Source: Clostridia bacterium (GTDB lineage Bacteria; Bacillota; Clostridia; Oscillospirales; CAG-272). Taken from it: 10,107 nucleotides of DNA. Shown one piece after another: positions 1 to 7,738 of this stretch. Positions within the stretch are counted from its first letter, which is position 1, and every line of letters begins with the position of its first letter. The stretch lies in contig JAFQOC010000427.1 in NCBI GenBank assembly GCA_017420845.1, forward strand, positions 1 through 10,107, read 5' to 3'. Both the position numbers and the translations under genes were made by a program. The notes below the pieces were generated by a model. That model had not been told where the DNA came from. It did not search any database and saw nothing but the letters and a program-made list of their open reading frames with translations.

Positions 1-54
1 AACCTTCTTATTTCTACATGAATGGTATTGCGCGGATGCGGGGGATGGGAAGAA

Positions 55-3000
55 TTATTCCTTGCGCTTGCGGAATGCTGCGGCACCCATGATCGCGGTC
101 ACGAGAATCCCCGCGGAGACCGAAAGAGTGGATCTACAGCCCTTCTTCTTGGGCTCGTCGGTGACCTCCTCGGTGGGAGCCTCGGTGGTGGGAGCATCGG
201 TCGGTGTTTCGGTTACGGTGTTGGATTCAGACTCGGACTCGGTGTCCTCGGTGCTCTTCCGCTCGTCCTCGGTGGTGGAGGCGGTGTAGGCAAAGACGAA
301 GCGGTCGTTGGGGGCTGTGTCGCCCAGCTCCATGAAGGCCATGATATCGCCGCGGATATCGGCGTTATCCACCCACTTGAAGGAGAGGGAAGCGGCCTTG
401 CCTGCCTCCAGTCCCAGAGCGGTCTTGGGGATCTTGACCGTCATGGAGGACTCCCCGAGGACGTACTCGCCCTCGCCCACGGCCTCAAAGACCCATTTGC
501 CGTCCGCGAATTTTTCGACGGACACGGTCTTATCGGTACGGGAGCGGTTGACCAGATAGTCAAAGCCCTCCCAGCCCGTGGCGGGATCGTTATCGGCGTC
601 AATGTAGAGGTTCATCCACAGCTCGTCGTCAGCGGTGATGAGGGGGGTGGCGGTGGTGATATGGAAGTAGAGATGGTCGGCGTCCTGGGAGACCTTGGCG
701 GTGTCCAGATCGTTTCTGGCGGTGCCGTTGACGTAGAGGAACTCGGAGCAGAAGGAGGGGAAGCTGCGCAGATCGGTGTCCCCGATGATATCGGTGAAGG
801 CGGGGGAGACCTTCTCCCACTCGGCGGTGTCGGCGGTGGAGAGGGAACCGCCGTTGACCGTGGCGGGGGCGGCATTCAGTCCCTTGAATTTGCGGATGTA
901 GGAGACCATCTGGTAGTAGTAGTTGTCACCGAAGCCGACTCCGTCGCGGAGGCGCATGGGCTCGCCGTCACGGCTGTACTCGGGGGACATCTGGTCCACC
1001 ATGTAGTAGTTGGGGGTGGGGGTCTGACCGCAGGTCTGGTCGGCGGAGGGGGCGTTATGGACGCCCGCGTACCACTCGTTCCAGCCCGTGATCATGACTA
1101 CGTCCACGTCCTGTGTCAGGGCGTAGTCGAACTGCTCGGCAAAGAAGTAGCCGTACTTGGCGGTGCCGAGGGAGAAGCCGAAGTCCCCCTTGGGGTTGTA
1201 GGTGCTGTCACCCTTCAGGTAGCTGCGGCCGCGGCTGGTGTGGGCGTGGACACCCATGGACACCGAGATCTGCTCGGGCTTGCCCTCAAAGTCGGTGCCG
1301 AGGGCCTGGGGAAACTCCTGGAGCCAGTCCCAGTAGCCCTCTCGCTGGCGGTTGCCTGCCTGCCATGCCCAGCACTTGCGGACGGTGAAGGTTTCGTTTA
1401 TGAGAGTCTTGTAGGTATCGGTGTAGAAGGTGTTCAGCGCGGGGTTGTTCTTGAGTTGTTCGCGGTAGTATTCGCGGGTCTGGGGGGTGGTGTCGGAGAC
1501 CGTCCAGGGCCGCTCGTCGGGAACGTCCTTGTTGCCCAGCACCAGAGGCTTACCCTCCCACTTGAAGAGGAGATCCTCATAGTCGGGGTTGCTGTAGAAG
1601 GGCTCCAGCAGGGTGTACAGACCGTTCAGAAGGGTGAAGGGCATATCACCGAACATGAAGGCGATCTGCGGGGTCTGCCCGCCCTCGTCGCGGATGGCCT
1701 TCCAGGTGTCGAAGAGCACCTTGCTCTGCTCCACGTAGAAGCGGTTGTTGGAGACGTCCAGGAAGATGAAGTCCACCCCCGCGGCGTCCAGCATATAGGC
1801 GTGCTTGCGGTAGACCCAGGTATCGTGGCTGGAGTAGTAGCCGAAGTAGGGCTCGGCCCAGTAGGCACCGTTGCGCCCCGCGAAGGAGGAGAGCTTGGCC
1901 GAGACGTTGGACACACCGCCCTCCAGGTAGAAGCGGGTGACGTCGTTGACGTAGCGGCTGCCCATATCGTCGGAGTGGATGAGGAAGTAGAACAGACCCA
2001 CGTACTTCTCCTTGCCCGCGCCCACCTCGGTGAAGGTGGGGGTGGTGCGGTCCAGATCGTCGGTGGCCACCCAGGTGGAGTAGTCCACGGGACGGCCCGT
2101 GACGGACTTGGGGACAATATCGGTGTAGGTGTAGGTCACGTTATCCAGATAGCCGCGGGTGCGGGTGGCGCGGAGGGCGGCGTAGCCCGCGTTCGGCACG
2201 TGGATAGCCGGGAAGGACTTACCCGAGGGCGTTGTCAGGGTCTTGGTCACGCTGTCCCACAGGATGGTGTAAACGGCGGTGCCGTCGATCACCAGAGACA
2301 GGGAAGAACCTTTATCGGCAAAGGAGAATTTGTGCCCCTTGGTGAGATCGGTGTCCAGCTTGACGGTGTCGGTATAGCCGTCCCGCTCGGTCACGGTCAG
2401 GGTGCCGTCAGCGGTGAGGGTGAGGCGAATGCCCGACTTGGCGGGGTCGTCGTTGGGCAGGATCTGGCGCAGGGTAACGGCGATCTCACCGCTCTCCAGC
2501 ACCATGTCAAAGTCCAGAGAGCCGCCGCGGATGCCGTATGTGTCGCCGAGGAACTTTTTGGTGTAGATCTCGTAGGCCGAGAAGGCCTTGCAGTACAGGC
2601 GTCCGTCCTTGACTACCGCGCTGTCGATGGAGGTGAAGGCGAAGCCTCCCTCGGGAAGGTACTCGGCGGGGGACTTTTCAAAGTCCATGGTGTAGGGGTA
2701 GTCCTTGTACAGGTACCCCAGCTGACCGTTGGGGGTGAGCTTGCCGTCTACCTGGTCGGCGGGGGCGTCGGCCGAGATATAGGTGCTGTAGTCGGGGTTC
2801 ATATCGGTGTCCTCCTTACCGTCGTCGGGGACCGCGTCCTTGAAGTCCTCGAAGTTATCGTGGAAGGCCTCGGCGGCCTCGCGGGTCTTGAAGAGGGCGA
2901 TGTACGCAAGGTCGAGGTGGTGAGCGCCCTGACAGGACTGGAAGTAGTCGAAGCGGAAGGTCTTGAGCTGACCGCTGTAGTTGTTGTTGGCACCCAGATT

Positions 3001-4005
3001 GACAATGACGTACTGCCAGTCGGTGGTATCACGATAGCCGGGGCGGGTGGAGGCGGCCTCGCTGAGAGCGGTCTCGTCGGTCATGTAGAAGAGCTGGGAC
3101 TGGGTATTGGAGCCCCTGGTGCGCCGCAGCTTCAAAAGAGCGAACTTGTACTCGCTGCACTTAATGAGGGTATCGGGGAAATTGATGAACTGGTAAGGAT
3201 CGTTCGCGTCCTTGTCGGCGGTGAGACGGAGGAAGGATTCACCGCCCTCGGTGACGTAAGTCCCCTTGGTCTGGTTACCGCCGCCCAGGTAAGCGGTGGA
3301 GCCCTCCTTGCGGAAGTCCAGCACCGCGCTCATGAGGGGGGCGTAGTCGATCTCCCCCGAGGTGGCGGGCTTGGTGGGAATGCCGTAGAGCTTGGCGGGC
3401 TTTTCCTTGTAGGCCACCCGTACCGAGAAGCTCATGTCCGACACGAAGGAGCCGTTGAGGTAGGTGCGCTGACCCTCGTGGGGGGCGTAGCGCCACATAC
3501 CGATGCCCGTGCCCGAGCCGCCGTTCGCTTCGGGGGTGGGATCATGCATATCGTAGAGCACCAGCAGGTACTCCCCCGCAGGGAGGGGATCAGCCTCGCC
3601 GAAGCGGAAGCAAAGATCCGCGCCGTCGCGGAAGTCCACGAAGGTATGCTCGGCCATGGGGGAGGCCAGCAGGGAGGTGTCGTAGTCGGTGTCGAAGGCA
3701 AAAAGGGCCGCCGTCACCGAGCCTGTGTCGTTGCTGTAGCTGGGGACGTTGGTGGAGACCATGAGGGCGTCGGCGGTGGTGACGAACTGCATGGCGATGA
3801 CGTCCATATCCGAGGAGGGGCGGTGGCCGTTACTGCTACCGCAAATGGTCACGTCAGCAGGGGAGGGCGGATAGACGGCCTCGGCGGTGTAGTCTATCCC
3901 TTTGGCGGCGGCGGGCAGAGCCAAGGGAAAGGCGGGGACCGCTGAGCCAAGCAGGATCAGGGCAAAGCTCAGGCAGAGGGCTTTGGTGAGCGGGGCGTGT
4001 TTCAT
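55..4005 (-). CDS. Secreted, membrane-anchored GH71/GH99-like glycosidase with CBM9-like domain
   Basis: 1316 residues. The start is fixed by GAAAGGAG (4013-4020) seven bases before the ATG and by the promoter just upstream. Residues 1-35 are a signal peptide (hydrophobic core 9-33, likely cleavage near AAAK). Residues 40-200 and 215-380 look like two beta-sandwich or carbohydrate-binding modules, and 430-630 a LamG/concanavalin-like module. Residues 660-1045 resemble GH71/GH99-like catalytic domains: YVGLFYFLIHSDD (668-680), LDAAGVDFIFLDVSN (739-753) and TGWNEWYAG (973-981), recalling the WNEWHEG motif of GH99 endo-mannosidases. Residues 1060-1240 look CBM9-like (WMNLYIDADNDPATGWEGFDYLVNR region, 1130-1154). 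A Thr/Glu/Ser-rich linker (1243-1285) leads to GCRS, one hydrophobic helix (about 1292-1311) and RKRKE. The protein is therefore probably displayed on the cell surface, cutting extracellular glycans. Substrate and catalytic residues are not established; GH99 similarity is by motif only. It could be a carbohydrate-binding protein without activity. Confidence 0.85.
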   Translation of the reverse strand: MKHAPLTKALCLSFALILLGSAVPAFPLALPAAAKGIDYTAEAVYPPSPADVTICGSSNGHRPSSDMDVIAMQFVTTADALMVSTNVPSYSNDTGSVTAALFAFDTDYDTSLLASPMAEHTFVDFRDGADLCFRFGEADPLPAGEYLLVLYDMHDPTPEANGGSGTGIGMWRYAPHEGQRTYLNGSFVSDMSFSVRVAYKEKPAKLYGIPTKPATSGEIDYAPLMSAVLDFRKEGSTAYLGGGNQTKGTYVTEGGESFLRLTADKDANDPYQFINFPDTLIKCSEYKFALLKLRRTRGSNTQSQLFYMTDETALSEAASTRPGYRDTTDWQYVIVNLGANNNYSGQLKTFRFDYFQSCQGAHHLDLAYIALFKTREAAEAFHDNFEDFKDAVPDDGKEDTDMNPDYSTYISADAPADQVDGKLTPNGQLGYLYKDYPYTMDFEKSPAEYLPEGGFAFTSIDSAVVKDGRLYCKAFSAYEIYTKKFLGDTYGIRGGSLDFDMVLESGEIAVTLRQILPNDDPAKSGIRLTLTADGTLTVTERDGYTDTVKLDTDLTKGHKFSFADKGSSLSLVIDGTAVYTILWDSVTKTLTTPSGKSFPAIHVPNAGYAALRATRTRGYLDNVTYTYTDIVPKSVTGRPVDYSTWVATDDLDRTTPTFTEVGAGKEKYVGLFYFLIHSDDMGSRYVNDVTRFYLEGGVSNVSAKLSSFAGRNGAYWAEPYFGYYSSHDTWVYRKHAYMLDAAGVDFIFLDVSNNRFYVEQSKVLFDTWKAIRDEGGQTPQIAFMFGDMPFTLLNGLYTLLEPFYSNPDYEDLLFKWEGKPLVLGNKDVPDERPWTVSDTTPQTREYYREQLKNNPALNTFYTDTYKTLINETFTVRKCWAWQAGNRQREGYWDWLQEFPQALGTDFEGKPEQISVSMGVHAHTSRGRSYLKGDSTYNPKGDFGFSLGTAKYGYFFAEQFDYALTQDVDVVMITGWNEWYAGVHNAPSADQTCGQTPTPNYYMVDQMSPEYSRDGEPMRLRDGVGFGDNYYYQMVSYIRKFKGLNAAPATVNGGSLSTADTAEWEKVSPAFTDIIGDTDLRSFPSFCSEFLYVNGTARNDLDTAKVSQDADHLYFHITTATPLITADDELWMNLYIDADNDPATGWEGFDYLVNRSRTDKTVSVEKFADGKWVFEAVGEGEYVLGESSMTVKIPKTALGLEAGKAASLSFKWVDNADIRGDIMAFMELGDTAPNDRFVFAYTASTTEDERKSTEDTESESESNTVTETPTDAPTTEAPTEEVTDEPKKKGCRSTLSVSAGILVTAIMGAAAFRKRKE

Positions 4006-4033
4006 GGGAGCGCTCCTTTCAGTTTATGGAAAT

Positions 4034-4062
4034 ATTGTAGCATACAAAGGAATTTTTGTCTA
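4034..4062 (-). promoter_or_regulatory. Sigma-A type promoter of the glycosidase-like gene
   Basis: Read on the minus strand: -35 TAGACA (4057-4062), a 17-bp spacer, then -10 TACAAT (4034-4039), preceded by TGC as in an extended -10. Each hexamer differs from consensus at one base. Transcription would start around 4025-4028, giving a very short leader with the ribosome binding site at 4013-4020. Confidence 0.75.
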
Positions 4063-4135
4063 TACCTTTTTGAGATTTTTTAACATTGGGGATCCATGAA
4101 GCCCTCCGAGCAAGCACGAAAAGAACCGTACGCGC

Positions 4136-4182
4136 AAAAAAAGGCCCTTTCAGCGCGTTCAGCGGTGGGGAAAGGGCCTTTT
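4136..4182 (-). terminator. Rho-independent terminator of the helicase-like gene
   Basis: A 12-bp perfect stem (4139-4150 paired with 4171-4182, core AAGGCCCTT/AAGGGCCTT) encloses a 20-nt loop. On the minus strand the stem is followed by a run of T residues (complement of A4136-A4142, partly within the stem). It lies 40 bases past the stop codon at 4222. On the plus strand the T run is only four bases, so it mainly suits minus-strand transcription. Confidence 0.8.
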
Positions 4183-4221
4183 CATATAGGGAAGATAGAG
4201 GGTAATTTTTTGAGGTTCTCT

Positions 4222-6933
4222 TCAGAATCTGTCGCGCCTCGGTACGTGAAAACGCTTTTCAACGCGGACGCGCCGATCGTTGAGGTAGGACCGATTTCGC
4301 GCGATGATCAGGTTTTCTCGCCCGGGATCACGGAGGGTGAATCGGAATTTCATCCGTCCCAGGGATCTGCGGAGATGACGCTCGAGGATCTTCACCGAAA
4401 CATCGTTCTGTCCGATGACCGTAGGGCAGGCAAAGGACCACCGCCAGCGCAGACCGCGGAGCATACCGGCGCGAACCATGATGAATCGGGGAGCTTTTAC
4501 GGGGGAGAGCATCTCGGCCAAGGCGTCCCGATAGACCCTCTGCTCACGGGCGGGGCAGTCGTCCGGATAGACGCGGAAGTGACGTTTGTCAGGGGTGACC
4601 TCCATGACGAAACGCGCCTTAGCTGAAATCTCTCCCTGCTCCTTCAGCGCGCGCAGAAGGGCGGAGCAGAGGGACCGGAGGGATCCGCGGGGAAACAGAT
4701 GGTGAATGAGCCAAGGAGACACATACAGCATTGTATAGATCCCCCACAGCAGGGCAATAATGACCAGGACGGTCAAGAGGACGGCATAGAAGAAGAGATC
4801 TGCCGTAACGAAGGTGATGAAGAGCAGGATAACGCTGACGTAGGCGTAGAGAGAGGCGAAAAGTAAAGCGCTGAGACCTATGAGCAGCAGAGCCGCGTTG
4901 CAGAGGGTGAACACGGGAACCTTTACGCTCTTGGGCAGGATCACCTCGGCTACGGGACGGGTGTTCTCTTCCATGGCGTTCCTCCAGATGCTCTTGAGCC
5001 TTGAGCGGTCGGCGGCAGATGCCATCGAGCGGGCATTGATGGCGGCGAGATCTTCGAGGGGGGGGCTTTTGGGGGGAAGATCAAGGCGGTCATACCCGCT
5101 CTCCAGCTCGCCGTCCGCCTCGCCCGGGGCGATGAAGCAGTCGAAGCGGCGGCGCAGGGCGGCGTAGTCCGGAGAATTCCCCGAGTCGTCTCCGTCGGAG
5201 AGACGGGCGGCCAGGCGAAGAGACGGGTACTCCTTCAAGGAATACGGATGCTCCACCGTGACCGGATGCCAGACGTGGACGGTCTTTTCGGAATGGGACT
5301 TGTCTGTCTGCAGCACGATCCCCCTCATGCGGGGGATTGCAGCCGAGGAGGCTGTCGTCAGGCACAGGGGAATGAGGGTATTGACGCAGGACATGGTCCA
5401 TTCCTCCCCCAGGGCGGCATCTGTAGCCACCAGCACGCGGATGATACCGTCGTCCAGCAGACGGGTCATGAGGCGTCGAAGACTGTCGGGGGTGATACGG
5501 AAGGTGAAGCGGGCATAGCCCCCGTCGTCGATGGGAGAGGTGGAGAAGTCCGGCTCTTTCATGCCGTAGGTTTGGCTCAAAGCCCTTCGGGCCGAGTCGG
5601 GAAGGATCACAGCGCTTTGTGTCATACAACCAACGGGGATGCGGGGGCAGCGCAGGCGGACGCTCTCAAAGGCGGTAAAGGGGGTAACGCGGCTCGTGGG
5701 AGTATGACCATCCGAGACCGTCGGGCTGTCCTCCTCGCCTTCATCGGTCACGATCAGGGCGCGGAGCAGCTCTCCCAGATGGAGACTCTCGTGATCAATG
5801 ATGGTGGCTACGCTGTCCAGCTTTCCACCCGAGCCTGTGAGGGTGCGGCGGATCACGGAGGGGTAGGTCAGGGCTATGCGTCCTCGCTCCGTAATACGGT
5901 GCCGTTCAAAGATCTCCATCAGCTCCTCCTTCTCTCCGTCATGGAGAAGGGTCAGGCTTTCCAGCAGGAAATGAAAAGCTCTCTGGGTGTGTCGGAGGGT
6001 GACGGGGGGCATTTTACTGCTTCGGGTCATGTATCGGCAGACCCGACGGCTTACGGGGTAACCGTATTCGGCCAGAAGCATGAGCAGGGACAGCATTTCG
6101 TCGTAATGATCATACAGAAAATCCGGATCCTTATGATAGAGCTTGACAACGCGTCGGTTCAGCTCCCCCATAAAGTCCAGCTTCATAGCGGCGGCGACGG
6201 CCTCGTCCACACGGAGGCGGTATTCTCGGATGATTTGGGATTCTTCGTCCGTGGGGCAGTTGAAGTACACGTAATCCTGATGGGGAGCGAGAACACCCGC
6301 CTGGACCAGCTCGGGGGTATAGATCTCCTCGCTGATCTCGCCGCACAGGGCGATGAAGCGATCCCACTCACGGGGAAGAAGGTCGTAGGGAGGGAACGAG
6401 GATAAGGAAAGAACCCGCACCTCTCTGCCCAGGATACCCAGCAGAGTCTCCAACGACTTCATGTGAGCCTCGGCCAGATGGTGGGGCTCGTCCAGGCACA
6501 CCGTGCGGATGCCGGACCGGCGGATCATGCGGATGAGATCCGGGGGGGTGTTGTCCTCTCTGTCTGATACCCTGCGGCGTTCCATGGCGGCGGTCAGCGT
6601 GTCATAGGTGACGACGGTCATGAGGGCGGGAGCTGTGAGATGGAAGGAGATGTAGTCCTCGGAGGGCTTCAGCCCCGGGCTTTCGAGAAAGTCGTTTCGA
6701 AAGCGGTCTGCCCAACGGGCGCCGACGATTTTGGATGAGGTGACGATGATCGTCGGCCCTCCCATGCGGCGGATGATCTCCAGCCCTAACAGCTTTTTGT
6801 CGCTGCCGGGGGCGGTGATCAGATTGAGGCGATGGGTATCCGGCAGGTCGTCTACTCTGCGGAGGAGCTGTCTCTGAAAATCACGGAAATGACCGCGGAA
6901 GAAAATATCTTCGAATTTGTTTTGTATCTTCAT
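4222..6933 (-). CDS. Superfamily 2 helicase-like protein with degenerate ATPase motifs fused to a membrane segment
   Basis: 903 residues from the ATG at 6933. An in-frame upstream ATG (7050) is rejected because it lies upstream of the promoter at 6974-7002. The ribosome binding site is weak (GAGG, six bases before ATG). Residues 35-240 resemble the first RecA lobe of XPB/type III restriction-like helicases: Walker A region APGSDKKL (41-48), DEPHH box (148-152), SSFPP (178-182) and a PELVQAGVLAPHQDYVYF stretch (207-224) typical of this group. Residues 430-560 carry the second lobe: VLVATDAALGEEW (500-512) and a motif VI position PRMRGIVLQTD (534-544). The T of GKT is Lys and both arginines expected in the QxxGRxxR-type motif VI are missing, so ATPase activity is doubtful. 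Residues 673-740 form two or three membrane helices; 770-903 are a basic C-terminal domain I cannot name. Function is unknown; nucleic-acid sensing at the membrane is speculation. Confidence 0.85.
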   Translation of the reverse strand: MKIQNKFEDIFFRGHFRDFQRQLLRRVDDLPDTHRLNLITAPGSDKKLLGLEIIRRMGGPTIIVTSSKIVGARWADRFRNDFLESPGLKPSEDYISFHLTAPALMTVVTYDTLTAAMERRRVSDREDNTPPDLIRMIRRSGIRTVCLDEPHHLAEAHMKSLETLLGILGREVRVLSLSSFPPYDLLPREWDRFIALCGEISEEIYTPELVQAGVLAPHQDYVYFNCPTDEESQIIREYRLRVDEAVAAAMKLDFMGELNRRVVKLYHKDPDFLYDHYDEMLSLLMLLAEYGYPVSRRVCRYMTRSSKMPPVTLRHTQRAFHFLLESLTLLHDGEKEELMEIFERHRITERGRIALTYPSVIRRTLTGSGGKLDSVATIIDHESLHLGELLRALIVTDEGEEDSPTVSDGHTPTSRVTPFTAFESVRLRCPRIPVGCMTQSAVILPDSARRALSQTYGMKEPDFSTSPIDDGGYARFTFRITPDSLRRLMTRLLDDGIIRVLVATDAALGEEWTMSCVNTLIPLCLTTASSAAIPRMRGIVLQTDKSHSEKTVHVWHPVTVEHPYSLKEYPSLRLAARLSDGDDSGNSPDYAALRRRFDCFIAPGEADGELESGYDRLDLPPKSPPLEDLAAINARSMASAADRSRLKSIWRNAMEENTRPVAEVILPKSVKVPVFTLCNAALLLIGLSALLFASLYAYVSVILLFITFVTADLFFYAVLLTVLVIIALLWGIYTMLYVSPWLIHHLFPRGSLRSLCSALLRALKEQGEISAKARFVMEVTPDKRHFRVYPDDCPAREQRVYRDALAEMLSPVKAPRFIMVRAGMLRGLRWRWSFACPTVIGQNDVSVKILERHLRRSLGRMKFRFTLRDPGRENLIIARNRSYLNDRRVRVEKRFHVPRRDRF

Positions 6934-6973
6934 GTCGTACCTCGAAGAAAGTATGATTGCATTTCGTATAATT

Positions 6974-7002
6974 ATTATACCATTGCCCCGGAATTTTGTA
7001 AA
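6974..7002 (-). promoter_or_regulatory. Promoter of the helicase-like gene
   Basis: On the minus strand: -35 TTTACA (6997-7002, one mismatch), 17-bp spacer, -10 TATAAT (6974-6979) with an extended -10 TGG. The predicted transcript starts near 6965-6968, about 33 bases before the ATG at 6933. This position decides the start codon, because the ATG at 7050 would not be on the transcript. Confidence 0.85.
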
Positions 7003-7011
7003 GAAATTCCG
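6989..7011. promoter_or_regulatory. Inverted repeat overlapping the -35 box, candidate operator
   Basis: Perfect 8-bp arms CGGAATTT (6989-6996) and AAATTCCG (7004-7011) are separated by seven bases that contain the -35 hexamer of the leftward promoter. A bound dimeric repressor here would block that promoter. A related half-site-like string ATTTCCGC follows at about 7016-7023. The regulator is not in the window and I do not recognise the motif. Confidence 0.45.
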
Positions 7012-7057
7012 CGAATATTTCCGCAACTTTTCATCGGTAGGATTCGACAAAAAACTA

Positions 7058-7086
7058 TTGACAGAAAACGTTTTTCATGGTATAAT
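7058..7086 (+). promoter_or_regulatory. Full-consensus promoter of rubrerythrin
   Basis: TTGACA (7058-7063), 17-bp spacer, TATAAT (7081-7086), with an extended -10 TGG; every hexamer base is consensus. The spacer contains a perfect 10-bp palindrome AAAACGTTTT (7065-7074), a possible repressor site, though it does not match a PerR box. Transcription is expected from about 7093, giving a leader of about 90 nt. Its -35 lies 55 bases from the -35 of the divergent helicase promoter. Confidence 0.9.
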
Positions 7087-7100
7087 ACAAAAGACGCCGA

Positions 7101-7162
7101 GGCTCTTCCGCCATGGAAGCCCGGAGGTCACGATACAGAAACGGGAATCCCGTTTGATTTTT
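7101..7162 (+). promoter_or_regulatory. Structured rubrerythrin leader with terminator-like hairpin
   Basis: Two hairpins can be drawn. The first pairs 7101-7109 with GGAAGCC at 7115-7121, with a two-base bulge. The second is a perfect 7-bp stem AAACGGG/CCCGTTT (7139-7145 with 7149-7155), loop AAT, then GATTTTT with five T residues (7158-7162), so it looks like a weak intrinsic terminator ahead of the ribosome binding site. A possible 14-codon reading frame (7113-7157, MEARRSRYRNGNPV) ends at the base of this hairpin. Attenuation is possible but unproven; the stem is short and may be chance. Confidence 0.35.
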
Positions 7163-7170
7163 CCGATTAA

Positions 7171-7176
7171 GGGAGG
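7171..7176 (+). promoter_or_regulatory. Ribosome binding site that sets the rubrerythrin start
   Basis: GGGAGG ends only two bases before the first in-frame ATG (7179) but eight bases before the second (7185). The spacing therefore favours 7185, which also gives the usual MNKYAGTQTEKNL-type N-terminus of the family. Confidence 0.75.
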
Positions 7177-7184
7177 AAATGGAA

Positions 7185-7721
7185 ATGAACAAGTACGCCG
7201 GCACACAAACCGAGAAGAATCTGGAGGCTGCCTTTGCGGGCGAGTCCCAGGCACGCAACAAGTACACCTATTTCGCGTCTGTCGCCAAGAAGGAAGGCTA
7301 CGAGCAGATCTCTGCTTTGTTCCTGAAGACCGCCGAGAACGAGAAGGAGCACGCCAAGATGTGGTTCAAGGAGCTGGGTGGTATCGGTGACACCGCCGCC
7401 AACCTGCTGGCCGCCGCCGAGGGCGAGAACTACGAGTGGACCGACATGTACGAGGGCTTTGCCAAGACTGCTGATGAGGAGGGCTTCCACGCTCTGGCCG
7501 TCAAGTTCCGTTTGGTCGCCGCTATTGAGAAGTCCCACGAGGAGCGTTACCGCGCGCTGCTCTCCAACGTGGAGACCGCCGCTGTCTTTGAGAAGAGCGA
7601 GGTCAAGGTCTGGGAGTGCCGCAACTGCGGTCATCTGGTGGTTGGCACCAAGGCTCCTCAGGTCTGCCCCACCTGCGCCCATCCTCAGGCTTATTTCGAG
7701 GTTCACGAGACCAATTATTGA
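7185..7721 (+). CDS. rbr: Rubrerythrin
   Basis: 178 residues, a normal length for a short clostridial rubrerythrin. Known members are cytosolic non-haem diiron peroxidases that reduce hydrogen peroxide to water with electrons from NAD(P)H via rubredoxin-type carriers, protecting anaerobes from oxygen. Residues 1-135 are the ferritin-like four-helix domain with the expected iron ligands: E20, E53 and H56 (ExxH in ENEKEHAK), E81 and E84 (GENYEW), E115 and H118 (EKSH). Residues 140-178 are a rubredoxin-like domain whose cysteines C145/C148 (CRNC) and C161/C164 (CPTC) bind the second iron. All metal ligands are present, so the enzyme should be active. It is a single-gene unit: its own consensus promoter, a leader of about 90 nt, and a strong terminator just after the stop. 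Its codons are strongly biased, as expected for a highly expressed gene. Confidence 0.98.
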   Translation: MNKYAGTQTEKNLEAAFAGESQARNKYTYFASVAKKEGYEQISALFLKTAENEKEHAKMWFKELGGIGDTAANLLAAAEGENYEWTDMYEGFAKTADEEGFHALAVKFRLVAAIEKSHEERYRALLSNVETAAVFEKSEVKVWECRNCGHLVVGTKAPQVCPTCAHPQAYFEVHETNY

Positions 7722-7738
7722 TTCGTGGAGCTGCTTCT

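Noticed and set aside
1..54. A terminator after the glycosidase-like gene
   Set aside because: No hairpin with a T run can be seen in the 54 bases available; any terminator must lie beyond the window.
22..3945. A 1307-residue plus-strand open frame almost exactly opposite the glycosidase-like gene
   Set aside because: Its product is a low-complexity Gly/Val/Leu/Glu-rich chain with no domain, signal or motif. It is the mirror of a GC-biased coding strand; the minus-strand frame has a signal peptide, domains, an anchor, a promoter and a ribosome binding site.
5248..6405. A 385-residue plus-strand open frame inside the helicase-like gene
   Set aside because: No ribosome binding site or motif, and a typical composition for the antisense of a GC-rich gene.
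6934..7050. A 39-residue N-terminal extension of the helicase-like protein
   Set aside because: It spans the gene's own promoter (6974-7002) and therefore could not be on the main transcript; its sequence looks like translated AT-rich intergenic DNA.
7058..7086. A catabolite-repression (cre) or PerR site in the rubrerythrin promoter
   Set aside because: The spacer palindrome AAAACGTTTT shares a CG centre with cre but lacks the CA of its right half, and no TTATAAT-type PerR inverted repeat is present.
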